A stretch of DNA of 64,000 bases from Oscillospiraceae bacterium (GTDB taxonomy: Bacteria > Bacillota > Clostridia > Oscillospirales > Oscillospiraceae). The position numbers and the translations under genes are program-made. Shown here piece after piece: positions 8,397 through 16,537 of the stretch (positions are counted from its first letter, which is position 1; every line of letters begins with the position of its first letter). Location: positions 62,001-126,000 of the forward strand of contig JAFTFT010000041.1 in assembly GCA_017458335.1 (NCBI GenBank), given 5' to 3'. The notes below the pieces were generated by a model. The model was given only the letters and a program-made list of their open reading frames with translations. It had not been told where the DNA came from and did no database searches.

Positions 8397-9527
8397 TCAG
8401 CCAAGCCGCTCTCCGCGCAGCCAGACGGCCTTCCGGTTCAGCTCCGCATCACAGACGACAAAGTCAGCCTGTTTGCCCACCGCGATGGAACCGGCCCTGT
8501 CCGCACAGCCCAGCTGTCTGGCCGGGTGAATCGTTGCCGAACGGATGGCCTCGTCCCGCGCGATGCCGAAGCGCACCGCGTTCTGCATACACTGATACAG
8601 CGTCGCCGCCGAGCCCGCGATGGTTCCGTCCTCCAGGCGGGCAATCCCGTCTTTCAGGAAAACATCCTGCCCGCCGAGCGTGTATTGGCCGTCCGGCATG
8701 CCGCAGCAGCGCAGCGCGTCCGAGATCAGGCAGATCCGCTCCGGGAAGAGGCGGAACGCCATCCGTACCGCGCTCGGGTGGACATGCTGTCCGTCGCAGA
8801 TCAGCTCGGCATAGACCTGTTCGCATTCCGAGGCCGCGCCGATGACGCCGGGTTTGCGGTGATGGATCCCGGGCATGGCGTTGTAGAGATGGGTCAGGTG
8901 CGTCGCCCCGGCTTCATAGACCGCCCGGGCTTCCTCATAGCTTGCGTCCGTATGCGCCACCGACACCGTGCAGAGCTTCGAGGCTTTTTCGGTAAACTCC
9001 ACCGCGCCGGGAAGCTCCGGCGCCAGGTCCGCGATCCGGATCAGCCCGTCCGAGGCCTCATAAAGATGCCGGAAGGCCTCCCAGTCGGGGTTTCGCAGAT
9101 AGGCGCCGTTCTGGGCGCCTTTTTTCTTTTCGGAGAAGAAGGGCCCCTCCATGTTGATGCCGAGCAGCGCCGCACAGCCCTCCGGCTTCTCGTCCCGCAG
9201 GCGCTTTGCCGTGAGGTAAGCCGTCTCCAGCACTTCGTAGGGCAGCGTCATCGACGCCGGCGCAAAACCCGTTACGCCGTTCTGCGCCAGATAGCGCGCC
9301 ATTTTCTTCAGCCCTTCATAGTCTCCGTCCGAGAAGTCCGCCCCGGAATTGCCGTGGGTGTGGATGTCGATCAGGCCCGGGATCACATACTGTCCCTGCA
9401 GATCGATGCCGTCCTCCGGTCCCTCTCCCTTCCGGATCTCACGGAAGATGCCGTTCTCAATCGCAAATCCGCCACGGACAAAGCCCTCGTCTTCCAGAAA
9501 TACATTCGCATTCTTGAACTTCATCAT
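8397..9527 (-). CDS. nagA: N-acetylglucosamine-6-phosphate deacetylase
   Basis: NagA removes acetate from GlcNAc-6-phosphate to give glucosamine-6-phosphate. The 376-residue protein has the amidohydrolase-fold landmarks: DIHTHG near residue 54, NMEGPFF with the metal-binding Glu, SVAHTDA and THLYNAM with metal-binding His residues, and ISDAL with the catalytic Asp. GGGAGAA lies six bases before the first of two adjacent ATG codons. It lies behind the NanA gene, after a hairpin, at the end of the ABC operon, consistent with the last cluster-encoded step of sialic acid breakdown; NagB is not in this window. Confidence 0.93.
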   Translation of the reverse strand: MMKFKNANVFLEDEGFVRGGFAIENGIFREIRKGEGPEDGIDLQGQYVIPGLIDIHTHGNSGADFSDGDYEGLKKMARYLAQNGVTGFAPASMTLPYEVLETAYLTAKRLRDEKPEGCAALLGINMEGPFFSEKKKGAQNGAYLRNPDWEAFRHLYEASDGLIRIADLAPELPGAVEFTEKASKLCTVSVAHTDASYEEARAVYEAGATHLTHLYNAMPGIHHRKPGVIGAASECEQVYAELICDGQHVHPSAVRMAFRLFPERICLISDALRCCGMPDGQYTLGGQDVFLKDGIARLEDGTIAGSAATLYQCMQNAVRFGIARDEAIRSATIHPARQLGCADRAGSIAVGKQADFVVCDAELNRKAVWLRGERLG

Positions 9528-9540
9528 GTATTCTCCCTTT

Positions 9541-9570
9541 AAAAAATGGCCTGAAAATCAGGCCATTTTC
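9541..9570 (-). terminator. hairpin between nanA and nagA
   Basis: AAAATGGCCTGA and TCAGGCCATTTTTT form a perfect stem with A and T tracts on both sides, so it can act in either direction. Between two same-strand genes it would reduce nagA transcription relative to nanA. Confidence 0.7.
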
Positions 9571-9591
9571 GTATTTTCCCGTTCTGTCAGA

Positions 9592-10503
9592 TCAGCAGTA
9601 TTTCGCAATCAGTTCCTTGATCTGCGCTGCTGTCTCCTTCGCGATCGGCAGGTCGCTCTCCTGCAGCGGGTAGAGCGGGGCGCGCACGCCGCCGGCGTCC
9701 GGTCCGCCCATCTCGCGGATGATGGCCTTGATCATGGCGTACATGTTGCCCTGACCGGAGCACATCTTATAGATCATCTGGCAGCAGGCGTCCTGAATCT
9801 CTCTCGCCTCGGCGATTTTCCCTTCCCGGGTCAGCGCGAAGATCTTCAGGTACAGTTCCGGCATGGCGGCGTAGGTTCCGCCGATGCCGCCGACGGCTCC
9901 GGCCGCCAGGCCGGAGAGCAGCTGCTCATCCGGGCCGTTGAAGACGATCGCGCCTTCGTCGCGCCACATCTCGATGTCCTGCACGGGCATGGAGGAGTTC
10001 TTCACGCCAATGACCCGCGGGTTCTCCAGCATGGTGCGCAGCAGGCTGCTCGAGAGCGCCACACCCGCCAGCTGCGGAATGTTGTAGATGATGAAGTCGG
10101 TGTTCGGGGCCGCGGACGAAATGTCGTTCCAGTACTTTGCCATCGCCCGGTCCGGCAGATGGAAGTAGATCGGCGGGATCGCCGCGATCGCGTCCACGCC
10201 GAGGCTCTCGGCGTGCGCCGCCAGCTCCATGCTGTCGGCGGTGTTGTTGCAGGCCACATGCGCGATGATCACGATGCGTCCTTTGGCTGCCGCGACGACG
10301 TTCTCGAGGACCAGCTTCCGCTCTGCCACCGACTGATAAATGCACTCACCGGACGAGCCGCCCACATACAGGCCCTGCACTCCTTTGCCGATCAGATACT
10401 CGGTCAGCGCTCTTGTCGCTTCCGCCGATACCGCGCCCGTTTCATCGTAACAGGCATAGAAAGCCGGGAAGATGCCCTGATACTTGTTCAGATTCTCTCT
10501 CAT
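9592..10503 (-). CDS. nanA: N-acetylneuraminate lyase (DapA/NanA family)
   Basis: The enzyme cleaves N-acetylneuraminate to N-acetylmannosamine and pyruvate. Residues 48-53 read GGSSGE (the pyruvate carboxylate-binding loop), Tyr140 lies in FIIYNIP, and the Schiff-base lysine is Lys168 in GVKNSS. The 303-residue length is normal for the family. Substrate assignment over dihydrodipicolinate rests on neighbours NagA, AGE epimerase, RpiR and a sugar ABC transporter. It follows the permease genes after two GC hairpins. Confidence 0.87.
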   Translation of the reverse strand: MRENLNKYQGIFPAFYACYDETGAVSAEATRALTEYLIGKGVQGLYVGGSSGECIYQSVAERKLVLENVVAAAKGRIVIIAHVACNNTADSMELAAHAESLGVDAIAAIPPIYFHLPDRAMAKYWNDISSAAPNTDFIIYNIPQLAGVALSSSLLRTMLENPRVIGVKNSSMPVQDIEMWRDEGAIVFNGPDEQLLSGLAAGAVGGIGGTYAAMPELYLKIFALTREGKIAEAREIQDACCQMIYKMCSGQGNMYAMIKAIIREMGGPDAGGVRAPLYPLQESDLPIAKETAAQIKELIAKYC

Positions 10504-10532
10504 TCGATTCTTTCTCCGTTTTCTGAAGATTA

Positions 10533-10596
10533 AGCCCCGGCAGCGTCACTAGGGATGTCCGGGGCTGTGTTTCTCCCCGCCGCAGGCGGGGAGAAA
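10533..10596 (-). terminator. two consecutive intercistronic hairpins
   Basis: AGCCCCGG/CCGGGGCT (10533-10566) and TTTCTCCCCGCC/GGCGGGGAGAAA with a GCA loop (10570-10596) lie between the permease and nanA genes. They may be attenuators or RNA stabilisers. Confidence 0.5.
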
Positions 10597-10617
10597 GATT
10601 GTTCTCAAGTCTGTACG

Positions 10618-11505
10618 TCAGCCTTTGACCGCGCCCATCGTGATTCCCTTGGTGAAGTACTTCTGGAAGATCAGGAAGACGATGATGATCGGAACCGCCG
10701 CCAGTGCAGCGCCCGCCATGATCAGGCCGTAGTCGGTGGAGTTTTCCGCCTGCATGGTCGCGATGCCGAGGGAAATGGTGAGGTTTGCGTTGCTGGTCAG
10801 CATAATCAGCTGCATGAAGTAGTCGTTCCAGCTGTTGATAAACGTGAAGATGGCAAGCGCCCCGATGCCCGGCTTGATCATGGGCACCACGATGTTCGTA
10901 AAAGTTCTGAACTCGCTGGCGCCGTCGATGCGGGCCGCTTCCAGCATTTCCCCGGGGATGCTCTCCGAAAACTGTTTCATCAGGAACACGCCGAAGGGCC
11001 AGCCGACCGTCGGGAAGATCACGGCCCAGATGTTGTCGTACAGGCCGAGCGCGCTCATCTCACGAATGAGAGGGATCAGGATGACCTGCTTCGGCAGCGC
11101 CATCGCCGCCACGATCAGGCTGAAGATCAGATATCTTCCGATGAAGCGCTTCTTTGCCAGGGCGTATCCCGCCATCGCCGCCGTGATGCAGGTCAGGATC
11201 ATCGCCATAACGGCCATGAACACCGTGTTGACCATCCAGCGGATGGCCGCCGGCACCGTCGGTCCCGTCACGGATCCGAACTGGAACAGCGGGGCGCTCC
11301 GTTTAGAGAAGAGCACCTGGAAGTTTCGCATCGTGAACTCACTGGGCCACCACTGCGGCTTGGGAGAGTTGATGGCGGCAGGGGGCTTCAGCGCGCCGGT
11401 GATGATCCAGTACAGCGGGAAGATGAAGAGGAACGCCAGGATGATCAGGACCACGACCGAGAAGATCTTGTAGCCCATGCTTCTGCCATTGTCTTTACTC
11501 GTCAT
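10618..11505 (-). CDS. carbohydrate ABC transporter permease, MalG type
   Basis: The 295-residue membrane protein has six predicted helices and the ABC-permease EAA loop (EMLEAARIDGASEFRTF) facing the cytoplasm. It belongs to the CUT1 MalG-like group and ends in the MalG-like KGITMGAVKG. It pairs with the MalF-type permease whose stop is 11 bases upstream. No ATPase gene occurs in the island, so a shared MsmK/MalK-type ATPase from elsewhere is presumably used. GAGGTG precedes the start. Confidence 0.92.
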   Translation of the reverse strand: MTSKDNGRSMGYKIFSVVVLIILAFLFIFPLYWIITGALKPPAAINSPKPQWWPSEFTMRNFQVLFSKRSAPLFQFGSVTGPTVPAAIRWMVNTVFMAVMAMILTCITAAMAGYALAKKRFIGRYLIFSLIVAAMALPKQVILIPLIREMSALGLYDNIWAVIFPTVGWPFGVFLMKQFSESIPGEMLEAARIDGASEFRTFTNIVVPMIKPGIGALAIFTFINSWNDYFMQLIMLTSNANLTISLGIATMQAENSTDYGLIMAGAALAAVPIIIVFLIFQKYFTKGITMGAVKG

Positions 11506-11516
11506 TTTCCGTCACC

Positions 11517-12413
11517 TCAGCTTTCTTTTGCCAGGCGGAACTGCAGCGCCGACAGCAGGGCGATAAAGATGGCCAGAACCACGCCCATCGCGTTGCCGTA
11601 GCCAAAGCGGTACAGCTTGAACGCCGTGTAGTAGATGTAGTACATGACGGTCTCTGTCGCGTAGTTCGGTCCGCCGCTGGTCAGCAGCTGGATCAGCGCA
11701 AAGCACTGGAAGGAGTTGATGGTCGTGATGACCAGGATATACAGCGTGGTCGGCATGATCTGCGGCCACTTGATTCGCCAGAAGACCTGCAGATTGGTCG
11801 CGCCGTCCACTTCCGCGGCCTCCACCAGCGTCGAATCCACGTTGGAGAGCGCCGACACATAGAGGACGATAGGCTGGCCGACAGAGGTCGTCAACAGGAT
11901 GATAATGATGCATCCGAGGGCGTATTTCGGATCTCCGAGCCAGTTGATGTTCTTGGAGATGACGCCGGCGCCTTTCAGCAGGTAGTTGAAGATGCCGTAG
12001 TAGTTGTTGTACATCCACTTCCAGACCACCGTGACCGCGACGGATCCGGTGACCACCGGAAGATAGAAGACCACGCGGTAGAAGCTAAGCGCGAACTCCT
12101 TCATCTGATAGATGGCGGATGCAACCCACAGGGAAAAGATGCAAACGACGGGGACGCTGACCAGCACGATGATGAAGGTGTTTCTCAGTGCTTTCAGGAA
12201 GACTTTGTCCTGCCACAGTTCCTTGTAGTTTGCCAGCCCGATGAAGACGTCGGGCGTATTGGCATTCATATTCGCGTCGAAGAAGCTGGTGATCACACAC
12301 ATCACCATCGGCACGACGACGAAGCCAACAAAGAAGACCAGGCTGGGCAGCAGAAACAGATAACCGGAGACGGTCTCTCTGCGCCGCAGTGCCGGGCTCA
12401 TGGTTTGTGTCAT
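11517..12413 (-). CDS. carbohydrate ABC transporter permease, MalF type
   Basis: This 298-residue CUT1 permease has six helices and the EAA loop TLVEAAEVDGATNLQVFWRI. I place the start at the ATG at 12413, with GAGGTG upstream, rather than the GTG at 12422. It forms the membrane pore with the MalG-type partner immediately downstream and receives substrate from the binding protein upstream. The substrate is inferred from neighbours to be sialic acid or a sialylated or amino-sugar oligosaccharide. Confidence 0.92.
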   Translation of the reverse strand: MTQTMSPALRRRETVSGYLFLLPSLVFFVGFVVVPMVMCVITSFFDANMNANTPDVFIGLANYKELWQDKVFLKALRNTFIIVLVSVPVVCIFSLWVASAIYQMKEFALSFYRVVFYLPVVTGSVAVTVVWKWMYNNYYGIFNYLLKGAGVISKNINWLGDPKYALGCIIIILLTTSVGQPIVLYVSALSNVDSTLVEAAEVDGATNLQVFWRIKWPQIMPTTLYILVITTINSFQCFALIQLLTSGGPNYATETVMYYIYYTAFKLYRFGYGNAMGVVLAIFIALLSALQFRLAKES

Positions 12414-12488
12414 TCTCTGCACCTCACATGATGAATCAGTCTGTATGAAGCCGCCGAAGGCCGCTCATACCTGGGATATCGGAGAAAA

Positions 12489-12518
12489 CACCCCCTGCCG
12501 CGCATGCGGCAGGGGGTG
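12489..12518 (-). terminator. attenuating hairpin after the binding-protein gene
   Basis: CACCCCCTGCCGC and GCGGCAGGGGGTG form a 13-base-pair stem with loop GCAT, directly after the binding-protein stop. Such hairpins let the binding protein be made in excess over the permeases. Confidence 0.6.
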
Positions 12519-12560
12519 CGCAGCCCGTTTCAGACTCAGGTTTCGTTCAGGGGGGAGCGA

Positions 12561-13865
12561 TCAGCCTGCGGCTGCGGCGTTGGCCTGGCCGCAGAAGTCG
12601 TTGACCGCCGCGGTGATGGCTTCGACGCTGCCGTCGCTGGAGCCGACCTGCTGGAGCATGTTCCACCATGCGGTACGGGCAGCGGCCCAGCCGGTGGTGA
12701 CCTGATAGTAGTCGCCCAGCATCGGCATCAGCTTGGTGTACTCGTTCATGATCTCGTTGTCAGCCCAGACGGTGGACAGATCCGTGCCCTCGGCAGCGGT
12801 GCGTGCCGCGAAGAAGTTGGAGGCGCGGACGGCTTCAACCGTATGCTCGCTGTCGCACATGTACTTAATGAAGGTCTTGGCCGCTTCGATCTTGGCATCG
12901 TCGCCGTTGTTGAACACGCCGAAGCCCCAGATGCCGCCCTGCAGAGCAGCCACGCCGTCCTGAGATGGGAATGCCATGAAGCCGATCTCATCGCCGCTCA
13001 TGGTGATGCCTGCACCGGTGCCGGCAGAGTTCGGGTTGAGCTGCTGCGCGATGTTCCAGCAGAAGGCCATCTTGAAGATGCCGTTGTAGAAGTTGGCAAT
13101 CTCGTCGCCGCCGACGATGGACGGATCATAGTCGATGCCTTCCGTGTCATAGAGAGCCTTGAGGGCCTCAATGTTCTTCTCGTTATCCCAAGTGTAAGCG
13201 GTGTGCTCTTCATTGGTGAAGGTGCCGCCGTAGAGGTTGTTCACCAGTGCACGGGTGCCCTGGTCGCCGCCCTGGCCGTTGCAGTAGACCGCGCCGACAA
13301 TGCCGTAGGTCTCATTGAGGGCCTTCACAACTTCGAAGAACTGCTCGGTGGTCCAGGTGTGGTTCTCGAGGTCGACAAGATCCTTCACGCCGGCTTCTTC
13401 CAGTGCCTTGACGTTCACGGCCATGCAGTGAGCGGTCATGACCAGCGGATACTCATAGGCGGCGCCGTCGGGAGCGAAGCAGGCCTTGAGGGCAGCAGCG
13501 TTGATTTCGCTCTTGTCGGTGTCGTCAAACATATCGCTGATGTCGACCATGTAGCCGTTGGCGCCCCAGTTGGAGACAAGACGCTCGGGTCCTTCCATAA
13601 TCAGGTCGGGAGCCTGCTTGGCCGTGATGGCGGTGTTGACCTTGTCGTCGCCGTCGGCATAGGTCAGGTACTCAACCGTGACCGCGATGCCGGTCTCTGC
13701 GGTGAAGGCGTCGGTCAGCGCTTTGACCGTGGCTTCATCACCCCAGTTGCCGATGGGGTAGGTCCACAGCGTGATGGACTCGGCCGGCTCCGCAGAAGCG
13801 GATACGGGGACTGCCAGTGCAACGATCATCACCAGCGCCAGCAGAAGTGCGAGTTTCTTTTTCAT
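12561..13865 (-). CDS. extracellular sugar-binding protein of the ABC transporter
   Basis: The 434-residue protein begins MKKKLALLLALVMIVALAVP, then a SASA cleavage site. There is no lipobox cysteine, unusual for a monoderm binding protein. The mature sequence (ESITLWTYPIGNWGDEAT onwards) is a family 1 (MalE-like) solute-binding protein with LTDAFTAETGIAVTVEY and an APDLIMEG hinge segment. A TTGACA/TAAAAT promoter and a leader of about 130 bases precede it. It heads the operon binding protein, MalF, MalG, NanA, NagA. Confidence 0.9.
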   Translation of the reverse strand: MKKKLALLLALVMIVALAVPVSASAEPAESITLWTYPIGNWGDEATVKALTDAFTAETGIAVTVEYLTYADGDDKVNTAITAKQAPDLIMEGPERLVSNWGANGYMVDISDMFDDTDKSEINAAALKACFAPDGAAYEYPLVMTAHCMAVNVKALEEAGVKDLVDLENHTWTTEQFFEVVKALNETYGIVGAVYCNGQGGDQGTRALVNNLYGGTFTNEEHTAYTWDNEKNIEALKALYDTEGIDYDPSIVGGDEIANFYNGIFKMAFCWNIAQQLNPNSAGTGAGITMSGDEIGFMAFPSQDGVAALQGGIWGFGVFNNGDDAKIEAAKTFIKYMCDSEHTVEAVRASNFFAARTAAEGTDLSTVWADNEIMNEYTKLMPMLGDYYQVTTGWAAARTAWWNMLQQVGSSDGSVEAITAAVNDFCGQANAAAAG

Positions 13866-14004
13866 GGGTTTCCTCCTTAAAAATAAAAATTGATACGGTT
13901 TATTATCGCACGCAGCCGCGTGTAATAATCCGGGAGAAGGACGGCCCTTGTCCCCCGAAGGAAACAGAGACCTCTGTGCCCTGATCCGTCCTCTGTTGAT
14001 TCTG

Positions 14005-14033
14005 ATTTTACCTGAGAGTCAGCCGATTGTCAA
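14005..14033 (-). promoter_or_regulatory. promoter of the ABC/nanA/nagA operon
   Basis: On the minus strand TTGACA (14028-14033) and TAAAAT (14005-14010) are separated by exactly 17 bases, about 140 bases upstream of the binding-protein start. The rest of the gap from 13866 to 14173 holds the untranslated leader and the terminator below; I see no gene in it. Confidence 0.8.
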
Positions 14034-14125
14034 TCATAATTTGAAACTTTTTTTCATTTTTCAGGCCTTCTGAAATTTATTTTTACACTTTTCACAAAAA
14101 GCATCTTCTCTTTCTATGCAAAATG

Positions 14126-14160
14126 ACGAAGAGCCTGAAAATAAATTTCAAGCTCTTCGC
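14126..14160 (-). terminator. terminator downstream of the RpiR gene
   Basis: GCGAAGAGCTTGAAA and TTTCAGGCTCTTCGT form a long stem with a short A/T loop just after the RpiR stop, followed by CATTTTG. Confidence 0.65.
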
Positions 14161-14173
14161 TATTTCAGCTTGG

Positions 14174-15037
14174 TTAAAGATGTTTCTCTGCCAGGGCGGA
14201 CGCCACCCGCTCCCGCGCCGCGCTGCAGCGGTCCAGATCCTGCCGGCAGTATTCGGAAAACAGCACGTCCAGCAGGAAAAGCTGGGCAAGCTTGGCCGGG
14301 ACGGAGCTGAGCTGAAGCGGTCCTTCGTTCGAACCGCAGCACAGAACCAGATCTGCATATTCCGCCCCCGGGGATCTCGCAAAGCGGGTCACAAGAATGA
14401 TTTTTGCCCGCTGCTCCCGCGCCACGGCAAGCGCTTCCAGCAGGTCGCGGGTTGCGCCGGAGTAGGAAAAGAAAAGCAGGACATCCCGCTGGCTCAGATT
14501 CGCGGTCGCGATGATCTGCATGTGCGAGTCCTTCACGGGAAAGAACTTTCCGCTCACGGTGGAGAAAAGATGCGCCGCCTCTTCCGCCATCACCATGGAC
14601 CCGCCCTGGCCCATGCACAGGACTTTATCCGCGCCGGAGAGGAGCCGGACCGCGGTGCGGATCTGGTCGGGGTTGATGAGGTTCAGTGTTTCCGTCACCG
14701 CCGCCATGTCCGCGGAATACAGCTTGCGGCACATGTCTTCCAGGCTGTCGGAGAGCTCAATCTGACCGGAGAGATCCTCCGTTCCCGAGCGCTGCCGTGC
14801 GGTGGAATTGGCAATCGCCAGCTTAAAGGCGTTGTACCCCTTGTATCCGAGCCTGCGGCAGAAGCGCGAGATAGTCGCCTCCGCCACGCCGCTCTCTTCC
14901 GCGAGTTCGGCAATGGAGAGGAACTGGCTCTCCCGCGGATGGCGCAGCACATAGTCAGCGGCCTTTTTCTCCGCTGTCGTCAGGTCGTAGTATTCCTCGC
15001 TGATCTTGTCGATGACATTGACACTGCTCAGAGGCAT
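14174..15037 (-). CDS. RpiR/MurR-family transcriptional regulator
   Basis: The 287-residue protein has an N-terminal RpiR helix-turn-helix (about residues 30-60, IAELAEESGVAEATISRFCR) and a C-terminal SIS domain (about 125-250, DKVLCMGQGGSM and LLFFSYSGATRDLLEA) that binds a phosphosugar. In sialic acid loci such regulators sense ManNAc-6-phosphate or GlcNAc-6-phosphate. The gene lies 12 bases after the AGE epimerase gene, probably in one operon, and is well placed to control this operon, the ABC operon and the divergent ROK-like operon. Confidence 0.9.
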   Translation of the reverse strand: MPLSSVNVIDKISEEYYDLTTAEKKAADYVLRHPRESQFLSIAELAEESGVAEATISRFCRRLGYKGYNAFKLAIANSTARQRSGTEDLSGQIELSDSLEDMCRKLYSADMAAVTETLNLINPDQIRTAVRLLSGADKVLCMGQGGSMVMAEEAAHLFSTVSGKFFPVKDSHMQIIATANLSQRDVLLFFSYSGATRDLLEALAVAREQRAKIILVTRFARSPGAEYADLVLCCGSNEGPLQLSSVPAKLAQLFLLDVLFSEYCRQDLDRCSAARERVASALAEKHL

Positions 15038-15049
15038 CCCGCTTCCCCC

Positions 15050-16264
15050 TTACTTCAGTTCCGGAAGCTCTCCCATCATCACGTCCACCATGCTCAGCAT
15101 GCGCGGCAGATGGAAGGGTCCTTTGAAGGTGGAACCCTTGCAGGGCGGCTCTGTCGGCTTTCCGTCACGCCGGAGATAGCCGTACCACTCGCCGTATGCC
15201 GGATCCGAGAAGTAGGTGCGGCAGTAGTCCAGCGTTTTGAAGAACCAGTCGAGGTACTCCGTCTTTCCGGTATCCCGGTAGAGCATCATCGAGGAGATCA
15301 TAATCTCGTCATGCGGCCACCAGAGCTTCATGTCGTGCTCGTAGGCCTCAGGCGGTCTGCCCAGGCAGTCGATGAAGTACAGCAGTCCGCCGTATTCCTT
15401 GTCCCAGCCGGCGTTGATGGCCCGGTTGAAGATGGTCTCGGCTTTTTCCACCAGTTCCCTGTCGCCGGTGCGCTTGGCGTGCTCCAGCAGGAACCAGACG
15501 CCTTCGATATCGTGACCCGGATTGACGATGCGTCCCTCGGTCACGTCCAGACGGGCTTCCCCGTCCGGGCCGACGTTCTCCAGGATGCAGCCCAGGTCGT
15601 CCTTCACATGATAGCGGAAGATGTCCTCCACGCAGGAGGCCGCACGCTCCTCATAGAGCGCCTTCTGCTCCGGGTCGACGCGCATCAGCACCGAGGTCAC
15701 GTTAAGGTAGATCATCGGGATGCCGAAGGCTCTGCCGCTGCGGGTCTCCGGAACGGTCTTGGGGCCGAGGCCGGTGGGATCCGGCATGCCGTGGTTGAGG
15801 TTCCAGTAGAGATCGTAGGCTCTGCGGGCCCGGAGCAGGCATTCCTTCGCCCCCGTAACGCCGTAGTATTCCGCGTTCGCCATCGCGTAGAAGGCCTCGG
15901 AGAAGCAGTACCTTCTCTGACGCAGGGGCTTTCCCTCCGCGGTCACGGTGAAGTACATGCGGTCGCCCGCCTCACGGTTGATGCAGTGGGCCTCCATAAA
16001 GTCCAGGCAGCTCTTCGCCGCCTGCAGCCACTCGTCCTTCACGCCGTAAAGATGGCACAGCCAGGAGAAGATCCAGCCGCAGCGCCCCTGCATCCATACG
16101 CTCTTGTCCGTGGAGAAAACCTTTCCCTCCCGGTCGAGGCAGGTATACACGCCGCCGTTGACGGGGTCCATGCCGTTCTTCAGCCAGAATTCCGTGCAGC
16201 GCTCCAGTTCCTCCCGGATCCAGGCTCTGCTCTCCAGCAGTTTTTTCTTCGTGCTTTCGTCCAT
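15050..16264 (-). CDS. N-acylglucosamine 2-epimerase (AGE) family enzyme
   Basis: The 404-residue protein is an alpha/alpha barrel of the AGE/cellobiose-epimerase superfamily. Motifs include RCGWIFSWL, RYCFSEAFYAMANAEYY, NPGHDIEGVWFLLEHA and KLWWPHDEIMI, with the conserved His residues of the active site. In this setting it most likely interconverts ManNAc and GlcNAc without phosphorylation, as in Bacteroides-type sialic acid catabolism, in place of the usual NanE. Start at ATG 16264 with AAGGAGCGG upstream. Epimerisation of another sugar cannot be excluded. Confidence 0.87.
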   Translation of the reverse strand: MDESTKKKLLESRAWIREELERCTEFWLKNGMDPVNGGVYTCLDREGKVFSTDKSVWMQGRCGWIFSWLCHLYGVKDEWLQAAKSCLDFMEAHCINREAGDRMYFTVTAEGKPLRQRRYCFSEAFYAMANAEYYGVTGAKECLLRARRAYDLYWNLNHGMPDPTGLGPKTVPETRSGRAFGIPMIYLNVTSVLMRVDPEQKALYEERAASCVEDIFRYHVKDDLGCILENVGPDGEARLDVTEGRIVNPGHDIEGVWFLLEHAKRTGDRELVEKAETIFNRAINAGWDKEYGGLLYFIDCLGRPPEAYEHDMKLWWPHDEIMISSMMLYRDTGKTEYLDWFFKTLDYCRTYFSDPAYGEWYGYLRRDGKPTEPPCKGSTFKGPFHLPRMLSMVDVMMGELPELK

Positions 16265-16403
16265 GTTTCTCTTCCGCTCCTTATCAGTAATTATTGTAAC
16301 GTATTACGATGGTTCAGGCATGATTTTATCATGTTTACAGTGTACCAGTAATGAAAGAAAATTTCAACAGAAATATTATCTGAAATTTCCGTTCAAAAAG
16401 AGG

Positions 16404-16432
16404 ATGACAGACTCACAAAGAGATGCTATAAT
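16404..16432 (+). promoter_or_regulatory. promoter of the ROK-like/SGNH/YesL operon
   Basis: ATGACA (16404-16409) and TATAAT (16427-16432) are 17 bases apart. The 5' leader holds a GGGCGGA/TCCGCCC hairpin. A GTAA-TACG-TTAC inverted repeat lies near 16295-16306 on the side facing the epimerase gene and could be a regulator site. Confidence 0.7.
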
Positions 16433-16537
16433 GACCGCATCAGCGCATCTGTCGAACCGCATGGGGCGGAGCCTCTGGTTCCGCCCTGCGGACGGCACTG
16501 CGTCTTCCAATATTATTTCTGAACCGGAGGGATCCTG

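Noticed and set aside
10570-12518. CRISPR-like array from repeated GC palindromes
   Set aside because: The palindromes are far apart, differ in sequence and have no regular spacers or cas genes.
14123-16351. A 742-codon plus-strand frame opposite the RpiR and AGE genes
   Set aside because: Both minus-strand genes have clear family motifs; this frame is an antisense artefact.
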